64,000 nucleotides of DNA, from positions 62,001 through 126,000 of the forward strand of contig JAVHKY010000071.1 in NCBI GenBank assembly GCA_035079385.1. The letters are read 5' to 3'. Source of the stretch: Aspidiotus rigidus. Lineage: Eukaryota > Arthropoda > Insecta > Hemiptera > Diaspididae. How positions within the stretch are numbered: the first letter of the stretch is position 1; the number at the start of each line of letters is the position of its first letter. Below, piece by piece: positions 53,943-64,000 of the stretch. Under the pieces are notes generated by a model. The model was not told the origin of the DNA. It saw nothing but the letters and a program-made list of their open reading frames with translations, and did no database searches. The position numbers were made by a program, and so were the translations under genes.

Positions 53943-55688
53943 GGGACCCAGTCTGCTGATCGTTTCATACTAATTTCAAATTGAATTCAAATAGATGATA
54001 ATATGAACAGAAATTAGAGAATGGTATCTCCCTACACATATAACAAAGCTCCCATTCTGCTGATCGTTTCAAACTAAAATTCAATTGAATTGCCTGATGA
54101 TATTAACTGAAATTGGAGAAAGGTATCTCCCTATACATATAACAACGCTCTCATTCTGCTGATCGTTTTAGCCGAGATTTCAATTGAATTTAAATGGAGT
54201 GTGACATGGACAGATATTGGAGAATGGTATCTTTCCGCACAAACAACAAAGCTCTCATTCTGCTGATCGTTTCATACTGAATTTCAATTGAAATTAAATG
54301 GATGATGATATCAACCAAAATTGCAGAATGGTATCTTTCTACACATATAACAACGCTCTCATTCTGCTGATCGTTTTAGCCGAGATTTCAATTGAATTTA
54401 AATGGAGTGTGATATGGACAGATATTGGAGAATGGTATCTTTCCGCACAAACAACAAAGCTCTCATTCTGCTGATCGTTTCATACTGAATTTCAATTGAA
54501 TTTAAACAGATGGTGACATCAACAGAAATTGGGGAATGGTATCTTTCTACACATATAACAAAGCTCTTACCCTGCTGATCGTTTCAGGCTGAATGAAATT
54601 CGAAATTATTGCCCTCTGTGACAAATGAATATTAAAGAGAAATTAATCTCTCGCGACACAAAATGGTACCCATTAGGCCTATCCTAACCGAATTTAACGC
54701 AGATTACAAATTTCATATCGGTTCAGCCTGAAAACACGATAGCGATCACAATTCGAATAATTCATAATCATTGCCCTCTGTGAAAACTGGTAATTCAACA
54801 AAAAAAATTCTCTGGCGGTTAAAAATGGAGGCCAATAGACCTACGCTAACCGAAATTTAACGCAGATTACAAATTTCATATCCAATGAACTGAAAAACTT
54901 CTCTGGCGACTAAAAATGAAACCAAATAGGTCTATCCTAATCAAAATGTAACGCCGATTACAAATTTTATATCGGTTCAGTTAAACAACCTGACCTCCGA
55001 TCACAAAATCCGCAATTCGAAGTTACTGCATCTATTAAAACTGAATTTTCAACAGAAAAAATCTCTTGCGACTAAAAATGATTTCCGATAGGTCTATCCT
55101 AATCGAAATTTAACGCCGATTACAAATTTCATATCGGTTCAGTTGAAAAACTCGAACTCCGAACACGAAATCCAGAATTCGAAGTTGTTGCCCTCTATGT
55201 AAACTGAATTCTCAACATCAGGAAAAAATCTCTGCCAGCTAAAAATGGAAGCCAATAGACCTACCCTAACCGAAAAGTAACGCAGATTACGAATTTCATA
55301 TCGGTTAAGTTGAAAAACTTGATAAATGGTCACAATTTCTAGAATTCAATATTATTGCCCTCTGTGAAAACTGAATTTTCAACAAAAAAAATTCTCTGGC
55401 GACTAAAAATGATACCCGATAGGTCTATCCTAATCGAAAAATTAACACCGATTACAAATTTCATATCGGTTCACCTGAAAAACCCTGACATCCGATCACA
55501 AATACCAAAGTTCCAAATATTTGCCCTCTGTGAAAACTGAATATTCAACAGAAGATAATCGCTGATAACTTAAAATGGTACCCAATAGGCCTATTTTAAC
55601 CGAAATTTAAAGCATATTTTAATTAAAGTTAAATGGATGGTGATATGGACAGAATCTGGAGAATGATATCTTCGTTTACACATAACAA
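53943..55688 (+). repeat. Satellite unit u31 (1,746 bp)
   Basis: Copy of u28 at +5,255 with the 9-bp loss, two TTTTAGCCGAG monomers, TTGGGGAATGG, AATGGTCAC and GACATCCG. Confidence 0.95.
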
Positions 55689-57442
55689 GGGACCCAGTCT
55701 GCTGATCGTTTCATACTAATTTCAAATTGAATTCAAATAGATGATAATATGAACAGAAATTAGAGAATGGTATCTCCCTACACATATAACAAAGCTCCCA
55801 TTCTGCTGATCGTTTCAAACTAAAATTCAATTGAATTAAAATAGATGCCTGATGATATTAACTGAAATTGGAGAAAGGTATCTCCCTATACATATAACAA
55901 CGCTCTCATTCTGCTGATCGTTTTAGCCGAGATTTCAATTGAATTTAAATGGTGTGTGATATGGACAGATATTGGAGAATGGTATCTTTCCGCACAAACA
56001 ACAAAGCTCTCATTCTGCTGATCGTTTCATACTGAATTTCAATTGAAATTAAATGGATGATGATATCAACCGAAATTGCAGAATGGTATCTTTCTACACA
56101 TATAACATTGCTTCAATTCTGCTGATCGTTTCATACTGAATTTCAATTGAATTTAAATAGAGTGTGATATGGACAGATATTGGAGAATGGTATCTTTCCA
56201 CACAAACGACAAAGCTCTCATTCTGCTGATCGTTTCATACTGAATTTCAATTGAATTTAAACAGATGGTGACATCGACAGAAATTGGAGAATGGTATCTT
56301 TCTACACATATAACAAAGCTCTTACCCTGCTGATCGTTTCAGGCTGAATGAAATTCCAAATTATTGCCCTCTGTGACAAATGAATATTAAAGAGAAATTA
56401 ATCTCTCGCGACACAAAATGGTACCCATTAGGCCTATCCTAACCGAATTTAACGCAGATTACAAATTTCATATCGGTTCAGCCTGAAAACACGATAGCGA
56501 TCACAATTCGAATAATTCATAATCATTGCCCTCTGTGAAAACTGAATATTCAACAAAAAAAATTCTCTGGCGGTTAAAAATGGAGGCCAATAGACCTACG
56601 CTAACCGAAATTTAACGCAGATTACAAATTTCATATCCATTGAACTGAAAAACTTCTCTGGCGACTAAAAATGAAACCAAATAGGTCTATCCTAATCAAA
56701 ATGTAACGCCGATTACAAATTTTATATCGGTTCAGTTAAACAACCTGACCTCCGATCACAAAATCCGCAATTCGAAGTTACTGCATCTATTAAAACTGAA
56801 TTTTCAACAGAAAAAATCTCTTGCGACTAAAAATGATTTCCGATAGGTCTATCCTAATCGAAATTTAACGCCGATTACAAATTTCATATCGGTTCAGTTG
56901 AAAAACTCGAACTCAGAACACGAAATCCAGAATTCGAAGTTGTTGCCCTCTGTGTAAACTGAATTCTCAACATCAGGAAAAAATCTCTGCCAGCTAAAAA
57001 TGGAAGCCAATAGACCTACCCTAACCGAAAAGTAACGCAGATTACGAATTTCATATCGGTTCAGTTGAAAAACTTGATAAATGATCACAATGTCTAGAAT
57101 TCAATATTATTGCCCTCTGTGAAAACTGAATTTTCAACAAAAAAAATTCTCTGGCGACTAAAAATGATACCCGATAGGTCTATCCTAATCGAAAAATTAA
57201 CACCGATTACAAATTTCATATCGGTTCACCTGAAAAACCCTGACCTCCGATCACAAATACCAAAGTTCCAAATATTTGCCCTCTGTGAAAACTGAATATT
57301 CAACAGAAGATAATCGCTGATAACTTAAAATGGTACCCAATAGGCCTATTTTAACCGAAATTTAAAGCATATTTAATTAAAGTTAAATGGATGGTGATAT
57401 GGACAGAATCTGGAGAATGATATCTTCCTTTACACATAACAA
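55689..57442 (+). repeat. Satellite unit u32 (1,754 bp, chimeric)
   Basis: The A block and early B block match u29 (GGTGTGTGATATGG, CACAAACGACAAAGC, GGAGGCCAATAG). The later B block matches u30 (CTCAGAACACG, AATGTCTAGAATT, lost T). One unit-length is skipped, which turns the three-unit period of 5,255 bp into a two-unit period of 3,500 bp here. Confidence 0.93.
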
Positions 57443-59188
57443 GGGACCCAGTCTGCTGATCGTTTCATACTAATTTCAAATTGAATTCAAATAGATGATA
57501 ATATGAACAGAAATTAGAGAATGGTATCTCCCTACACATATAACAAAGCTCCCATTCTGCTGATCGTTTCAAACTAAAATTCAATTGAATTGCCTGATGA
57601 TATTAACTGAAATTGGAGAAAGGTATCTCCCTATACATATAACAACGCTCTCATTCTGCTGATCGTTTTAGCCGAGATTTCAATTGAATTTAAATGGAGT
57701 GTGACATGGACAGATATTGGAGAATGGTATCTTTCCGCACAAACAACAAAGCTCTCATTCTGCTGATCGTTTCATACTGAATTTCAATTGAAATTAAATG
57801 GATGATGATATCAACCAAAATTGCAGAATGGTATCTTTCTACACATATAACAACGCTCTCATTCTGCTGATCGTTTTAGCCGAGATTTCAATTGAATTTA
57901 AATGGAGTGTGATATGGACAGATATTGGAGAATGGTATCTTTCCGCACAAACAACAAAGCTCTCATTCTGCTGATCGTTTCATACTGAATTTCAATTGAA
58001 TTTAAACAGATGGTGACATCAACAGAAATTGGGGAATGGTATCTTTCTACACATATAACAAAGCTCTTACCCTGCTGATCGTTTCAGGCTGAATGAAATT
58101 CGAAATTATTGCCCTCTGTGACAAATGAATATTAAAGAGAAATTAATCTCTCGCGACACAAAATGGTACCCATTAGGCCTATCCTAACCGAATTTAACGC
58201 AGATTACAAATTTCATATCGGTTCAGCCTGAAAACACGATAGCGATCACAATTCGAATAATTCATAATCATTGCCCTCTGTGAAAACTGGTAATTCAACA
58301 AAAAAAATTCTCTGGCGGTTAAAAATGGAGGCCAATAGACCTATGCTAACCGAAATTTAACGCAGATTACAAATTTCATATCCAATGAACTGAAAAACTT
58401 CTCTGGCGACTAAAAATGAAACCAAATAGGTCTATCCTAATCAAAATGTAACGCCGATTACAAATTTTATATCGGTTCAGTTAAACAACCTGACCTCCGA
58501 TCACAAAATCCGCAATTCGAAGTTACTGCATCTATTAAAACTGAATTTTCAACAGAAAAAATCTCTTGCGACTAAAAATGATTTCCGATAGGTCTATCCT
58601 AATCGAAATTTAACGCCGATTACAAATTTCATATCGGTTCAGTTGAAAAACTCGAACTCCGAATACGAAATCCAGAATTCGAAGTTGTTGCCCTCTATGT
58701 AAACTGAATTCTCAACATCAGGAAAAAATCTCTGCCAGCTAAAAATGGAAGCCAATAGACCTACCCTAACCGAAAAGTAACGCAGATTACGAATTTCATA
58801 TCGGTTAAGTTGAAAAACTTGATAAATGGTCACAATTTCTAGAATTCAATATTATTGCCCTCTGTGAAAACTGAATTTTCAACAAAAAAAATTCTCTGGC
58901 GACTAAAAATGATACCCGATAGGTCTATCCTAATCGAAAAATTAACACCGATTACAAATTTCATATCGGTTCACCTGAAAAACCCTGACATCCGATCACA
59001 AATACCAAAGTTCCAAATATTTGCCCTCTGTGAAAACTGAATATTCAACAGAAGATAATCGCTGATAACTTAAAATGGTACCCAATAGGCCTATTTTAAC
59101 CGAAATTTAAAGCATATTTTAATTAAAGTTAAATGGATGGTGATATGGACAGAATCTGGAGAATGATATCTTCGTTTACACATAACAA
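57443..59188 (+). repeat. Satellite unit u33 (1,746 bp)
   Basis: Copy of u31 at +3,500. Private changes are CCTATGCTAACC near 58340 and CCGAATACG near 58660. Confidence 0.95.
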
Positions 59189-60943
59189 GGGACCCAGTCT
59201 GCTGATCGTTTCATACTAATTTCAAATTGAATTCAAATAGATGATAATATGAACAGAAATTAGAGAATGGTATCTCCCTACACATATAACAAAGCTCCCA
59301 TTCTGCTGATCGTTTCAAACTAAAATTCAATTGAATTAAAATAGATGCCTGATGATATTAACTGAAATTGGAGAAAGGTATCTCCCTATACATATAACAA
59401 CGCTCTCATTCTGCTGATCGTTTTAGCCGAGATTTCAATTGAATTTAAATGGTGTGTGATATGGACAGATATTGGAGAATGGTATCTTTCCGCACAAACA
59501 ACAAAGCTCTCATTCTGCTGATCGTTTCATACTGAATTTCAATTGAAATTAAATGGATGATGATATCAACCGAAATTGCAGAATGGTATCTTTCTACACA
59601 TATAACATTGCTTCAATTCTGCTGATCGTTTCATACTGAATTTCAATTGAATTTAAATAGAGTGTGATATGGACAGATATTGGAGAATGGTATCTTTCCA
59701 CACAAACGACAAAGCTCTCATTCTGCTGATCGTTTCATACTGAATTTCAATTGAATTTAAACAGATGGTGACATCGACAGAAATTGGAGAATGGTATCTT
59801 TCTACACATATAACAAAGCTCTTACCCTGCTGATCGTTTCAGGCTGAATGAAATTCCAAATTATTGCCCTCTGTGACAAATGAATATTAAAGAGAAATTA
59901 ATCTCTCGCGACACAAAATGGTACCCATTAGGCCTATCCTAACCGAATTTAACGCAGATTACAAATTTCATATCGGTTCAGCCTGAAAACACGATAGCGA
60001 TCACAATTCGAATAATTCATAATCATTGCCCTCTGTGAAAACTGAATATTCAACAAAAAAAATTCTCTGGCGGTTAAAAATGGAGCCCAATAGACCTACG
60101 CTAACCGAAATTTAACGCAGATTACAAATTTCATATCCATTGAACTGAAAAACTTCTCTGGCGACTAAAAATGAAACCAAATAGGTCTATCCTAATCAAA
60201 ATGTAACGCCGATTACAAATTTTATATCGGTTCAGTTAAACAACCTGACCTCCGATCACAAAATCCGCAATTCGAAGTTACTGCATCTATTAAAACTGAA
60301 TTTTCAACAGAAAAAATCTCTTGCGACTAAAAATGATTTCCGATAGGTCTATCCTAATCGAAATTTAACGCCGATTACAAATTTCATATCGGTTCAGTTG
60401 AAAAACTCGAACTCCGAACACGAAATCCAGAATTCGAAGTTGTTGCCCTCTATGTAAACTGAATTCTCAACATCAGGAAAAAATCTCTGCCAGCTAAAAA
60501 TGGAAGCCAATAGACCTACCCTAACTGAAAAGTAACGCAGATTACGAATTTCATATCGGTTAAGTTGAAAAACTTGATAAATGATCACAATTTCTAGAAT
60601 TCAATATTATTGCCCTCTGTGAAAACTGAATTTTCAACAAAAAAAATTCTCTGGCGACTAAAAATGATACCCGATAGGTCTATCCTAATCGAAAAATTAA
60701 CACCGATTACAAATTTCATATCGGTTCACCTGAAAAACCCTGACCTCCGATCACAAATACCAAAGTTCCAAATATTTGCCCTCTGTGAAAACTGAATATT
60801 CAACAGAAGATAATCGCTGATAACTTAAAATGGTACCCAATAGGCCTATTTTAACCGAAATTTAAAGCATATTTTAATTAAACTTAAATGGATGATGATA
60901 TGGACAGAATCTGGAGAATGATACCTTCCTTTACATATAACAA
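59189..60943 (+). repeat. Satellite unit u34 (1,755 bp, last homogenised unit)
   Basis: The A block matches u29 and u32. GGAGCCCAATAG near 60083 is u30-like, while TAACTGAAAAG and GGTTAAGTTG later on are u29-like. It is the last unit of standard length; divergence rises sharply after it. Confidence 0.94.
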
Positions 60944-62382
60944 GGGAACCAGTCTGCTGATCGTTTCATACTAATTTCAAATTGAATTCAAATAGATGAT
61001 AATATGAACAGAAATTAGAGAATGGTATCTCCCTACACATATAACAAAGCTCCCATTCTGCTGATCGTTTCGAACTTAAATTCAATTGAATTAAAATAGA
61101 TGCCTGATGATATTAACTGAAATTGGAGAAAGGTATCTCCCTATACATATAACAACGCTCTCATTCTGCTGATCGTTTTAGCCGAGATTTCAATTGAATT
61201 TAAATGGAGTGTGATATGGACAGATATTGGAGAATGGTATCTTTCCGCACAAACAACAAAGCTCTCATTCTGCTGATCGTTTCATACTGAATTTCAATTG
61301 AAATTAAATGGATGATGATATCAACCGAAATTGGAGAATGGTATCTCCCTGTACATATACAAACGCTCTCATTCTGCTGATCGTTTTAGCCCAGATTTCA
61401 ATTGAGTTTAAATAGAGTGTGATATGGACAGATATTGGAGAATGGTATCTTTCCGCACAAACAACAAAGCTCTCATTCTGCTGATCGTTTCATACAGAAT
61501 TTCAATTGAAATTAAATGGATGATGATATCAACCGAAATTGCAGAATGGTATCTTTCTACACATATAACATTGCTTCAATTCTGCTGATCGTTTCATACT
61601 GAAGTTCAATTGAATTTAAACAGATGGTGATATCGACAGAAATTGGAGAATGGTATCTTTCTACACATATAACAAAGCTCTTACCCTGCTGATCGTTTCA
61701 GGCTAAATGAAATTCGAAATTATTGCCCTCTGTGACAAATGAATATTGAAGAGAAATTAATCTCTCGCGACACAAAATGGTACCCATTAGGCCTATCCTA
61801 ACCGAATTCAACGCAGATTACAAATTTTATATCGGTTCAGCTGAAAAACTCGATAGCGATCACAATTCGAATAATTCATAATCATTGCCCTGTGTGAAAA
61901 CTGAATATTCAACAAAAAAAATTCTCTGGCGGCTAAAAAAGGAGGTCAATAGACCTACCCTAACCGAAAAGTAACGCAGATTACGAATTTCATATCGGTT
62001 CAGTTGAAAAACTTGATAAATGATCACAATTTCTAGAATTCAATATTATTGCCCTCTGTGAAAACTGAATTTTCAACAAAAAAAGTTCTCTGGTGACTAA
62101 AAATGATACCCAATAGGTCTATCCTAATCGAAAAATCAACACCGATTACAAATTTCACATCGGTTCACCTGAAAAAACCTGACCTCCGATCACAAATACC
62201 AAAGTTCCAAATATTTGCCCTCTGTGAAAACTGAATATTCAAAAGAAGAAAATCGCTGATAACTTAAAATGGTACCCAATAGGTCTATTTTAACCGAAAT
62301 TTAAAGCATATTTTAATTAAAGTTAAATGGTTGGTGATATGGATAGAATCTGGAGAATGATATCTTCCTCTACATATAACAA
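60944..62382 (+). repeat. Diverged edge unit u35 (1,439 bp)
   Basis: The A anchors at 60954, 61058, 61166, 61270, 61374, 61478, 61582 and 61686 show one more 104-bp monomer than core units. The B anchors at 61722, 61884, 62048 and 62213 show only four monomers. In the second, sequence switches from an early to a late monomer type near 61940 (GGCTAAAAAAGGAGG, then CCTACCCTAACCG). Scattered substitutions are much denser than in the core. Confidence 0.93.
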
Positions 62383-63446
62383 GGGACCCATTCTGCTGAT
62401 CGTTTAATACTAATTTCAAATTGAATTCAAATAGATGATAATATGAACAAAAATTAGAGAATGGTATCTCCCTACACATATAACAAAGCTCCCATTCTGC
62501 TGATCATTTCGAACTAAAATTCCATTGAATTAAAATTGATGATGATATTAACTGAAATTGGAGAATGGTATCTCCCTATGCATATAACAACGCTCTCATT
62601 CTGCTGATCGTTTTAGCCCAGATTTCAATTGAATTTAAATAGAGTGTGATATGGACAGAAATTGGAGAATGGTATCTTTCTACGCAAACAACAAAACTCT
62701 CATTCTGCTGATCGTTTCATACTGAATTTCAATTGAATTAAAATAGATGATGATATCAACCGAAATTGCAGAATGGTATCTTTCTACACATATAATATTG
62801 CTTCAATTCTGCTGATCGTATTGGGCTGGATTTCAATTGAATTTAAACAGATGGTGACATCGACAGAAATTGGAGAATGGTATCCTTCTACACATATAAC
62901 AAAGCTCTTACCCTGCTGATCTTTTCAGGCTGAATGAAATTCGAAATTATTGCCCTCGGTGACAAATGAATATTAAAGAGAAATTAATCTCTCGTGACAC
63001 AAAATGGTACCCATTAGGCCTATCCTAACTGAATTTAACGCAGATTACAAATTTCATATCGGTTCAGCTGAAAAACTTGATAAATGATCACAATTTCTAG
63101 AATTCAATATTATTGCCCTCTGTGTAAACTGAATTTTCAACAAAAAAAATTCTCTGGCGACTAAAAATGATACCCAATAGGTCTATCCTAATCGAAAAAT
63201 TAACACCGATTACAAATTTCATATCGGTTCACCTGAAAAAACCTGACCTCCGATCACAAATACCAAAGTTCCAAATATTTGCCCTCTGTGAAAACTGAAT
63301 ATTCAACAGAAGATAATCGCTGATAACTTAAAATGGTACCCAATAGGCCTATTTTAACAGAAATTTAAAGCATATTTTAATTAAAGTTAAATGGATGGTG
63401 ATATGGACAGAATCTGGAGAATGATATCTTTCTTTACATATAACAA
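62383..63446 (+). repeat. Diverged edge unit u36 (1,064 bp)
   Basis: The A anchors at 62393, 62497, 62601, 62705, 62809 and 62913 are all exactly 104 apart. The GCCT insertion of core units is absent (GATGATGATATT near 62539). Only three B monomers are present (62949, 63112, 63277). The start reads CCCATTCTGCTG where core units have CCCAGTCTGCTG. Confidence 0.93.
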
Positions 63447-63650
63447 GGGACCCATTCTGCTGATCGTTTCATACTAATTTCAAATTGAATTCAAATAGAT
63501 GATAATATGAACAGAAATTAGAGAATGGTATCTCCCTACATATATAACAAAGCTCCCATTCTGCTGATCGTTTCAAACTAAAATTCAATTGAATTAAAAT
63601 AGATGATGATATTAACTGAAATTGGAGAATGGTATCTCCCTATTCATATG
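63447..63650 (+). repeat. Terminal partial satellite unit u37
   Basis: Only the first two A monomers remain, with CCCATTCTGCTG and GATGATGATATT as in u36. Similarity stops inside CTCCCTATTCATAT, where other copies read CTCCCTATACATATAAC. No target duplication or element end is obvious at the junction. Confidence 0.92.
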
Positions 63651-63739
63651 TAAACTGTGAAACCCAATAATCGCAGATTCATCGACTCGAGAGCACACGA
63701 GATTATTATTATGCTTGGCAATCTATATTATCTGTACTA

Positions 63740-63758
63740 TACCGTAGTACATACGGTA
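63740..63758. repeat. Short inverted repeat in the flank
   Basis: TACCGTA (63740-63746) and TACGGTA (63752-63758) are reverse complements separated by GTACA. A 7-bp stem is short and can arise by chance; no element end or terminator function is supported. Confidence 0.35.
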
Positions 63759-63861
63759 CAATGATCATAAAATTGTAAAGCAACAGCGAATAAACATCTC
63801 TTGAAGATAAACCGAACTACGAAGATTATATCAGAAGTGGGATAAGCCGCGCCTAACTCAA

Positions 63862-63996
63862 CGCCATCTTGCGCGATCTCAGCAAACAGAGAAGTTGTCG
63901 CCACCAAGAAAACTTTTTTTTTTCTCCTCGCGATTCTGAATGCGATACCACTTCCCAAGAAACAAAGTTCGTTGAAACCAATCCAGAGCAGCCAAT
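63862..63996 (-). promoter_or_regulatory. Possible promoter-like cluster: YY1-type motif and two CCAAT boxes
   Basis: The minus strand reads CAAGATGGCG at 63871-63862, matching the core of the animal YY1 site found near many start sites. CCAAT occurs on the plus strand at 63978-63982 and 63992-63996 (ATTGG on the minus strand). If functional, this would suggest a transcription start close to the array edge. These are short motifs that occur by chance, there is no TATA box at a fitting distance, and the window ends at once, so the call is weak. Confidence 0.25.
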
Positions 63997-64000
63997 GGTG

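Larger units (their letters stand above)
1..63650 (+). repeat. Higher-order satellite DNA array, about 1,755-bp compound unit
   Basis: The same roughly 1,755-bp sequence recurs head to tail about 36 times with no inverted copy. Each unit has a block of 104-bp monomers (family A) followed by a block of about 165-bp monomers (family B). Copies differ by a few substitutions and by discrete length changes. No intact gene or long reading frame occurs; the only open runs are 61-64 codons, repeated because the satellite is repeated. The array continues past the left edge and ends near 63,650. Homogeneous tandem units with a diverged edge are typical of satellites maintained by unequal exchange and gene conversion. 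Centromeric, pericentromeric or subtelomeric placement is possible but not shown. Confidence 0.98.
63651..64000. other. Non-satellite flank of the array
   Basis: No satellite monomer is recognisable. Composition is less AT-rich and CpG-containing motifs appear (GCCGCGCC, TTGCGCGATC, CTCGCGATTC). It holds an inverted repeat TACCGTA / TACGGTA with a 5-base spacer (63740-63758) and a T10 run (63914-63923). The minus strand is open for 73 codons at 63737-63958, but I recognise no protein family in it and do not call it a gene. It may be the upstream part of a neighbouring gene or plain intergenic DNA. Confidence 0.6.

Noticed and set aside
62285..62479. 64-codon minus-strand open run in the edge units
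   Set aside because: It lies over ordinary A and B satellite sequence, opened by edge substitutions; no family similarity.
1..63650. CRISPR array
   Set aside because: Repeat lengths (104, about 165 and 1,755 bp) and the absence of unique spacers exclude it.
1..63650. rDNA, histone or other tandem gene cluster
   Set aside because: No rRNA core motifs, no tRNA-like boxes in cloverleaf arrangement and no reading frame over about 70 codons in any unit.
1..63650. LTR retrotransposon or helitron-derived tandem repeats
   Set aside because: No coding remnants, primer-binding site, polypurine tract or long terminal repeats outside the 193-bp insert. The unit is fully explained by the two short monomer families.
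63737..63958. 73-codon minus-strand open run in the flank
   Set aside because: Basic and hydrophobic stretches but no recognisable domain. The length is within chance expectation and the YY1-type ATG inside this region is in another frame with an early stop. Not called as a gene.

Overview
The window is almost entirely one satellite DNA array of a eukaryote. Bases 1 to about 63,650 are head-to-tail copies of one compound unit of about 1,755 bp, all in one orientation. Only the last 350 bases (63,651-64,000) are non-satellite. I find no gene, rRNA, tRNA, CRISPR array, operon or bacterial regulatory signal. The species cannot be named from sequence. An AT-rich, higher-order satellite array next to unique DNA with a YY1-type motif and CCAAT boxes suggests an animal, perhaps an invertebrate; that is inference.

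Unit layout: each unit joins two sub-repeat families with no obvious similarity to each other. Block A (about 0.7 kb) is a run of 104-bp monomers recognised by CTGCTGATCG followed by a CAATTG-centred dyad. Block B (about 1.0 kb) is a run of about 162-167-bp monomers recognised by ATTGCCCTCTGTGAAAACTG and TTCATATCGGTTCA. I placed unit boundaries at the GGGACC (or GGGAACC) that follows ACATATAACAA. This gives 38 units, numbered u0 (cut by the left window edge) to u37 (cut off at the array end). Their lengths are 1755, 1757, 1758, 1651/1650, 1589, 1804/1803, 1746/1754 and 1955, and 1439 and 1064 near the right edge. The length classes come from loss of whole monomers (104 or 166 bp), a 49-bp tandem duplication, small indels and a 197-bp insertion.

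Higher levels: shared private variants show that multi-unit blocks were copied: 3,713 bp (u0-u1 to u2-u3), 6,921 bp (u4-u5 to u8-u9), 8,678 bp (u6-u7 to u11-u12), 6,645 bp (u12-u15 to u16-u19), 5,314 bp (u21 to u24), 5,255 bp (u25-u27 to u28-u30) and 3,500 bp (u31-u32 to u33-u34). The array is therefore a set of neighbouring, independently amplified higher-order repeats joined by chimeric units.

Other items: a 193-bp mobile element with 11-bp terminal inverted repeats and a 4-bp target duplication sits in u0 and u2 only, and was copied by the 3,713-bp duplication. The last units (u35-u37) are more diverged, and u36-u37 keep states that look ancestral to the homogenised core. No genes act together here; any function would be structural (heterochromatin or centromere) or through satellite transcripts, and neither can be shown from sequence alone.
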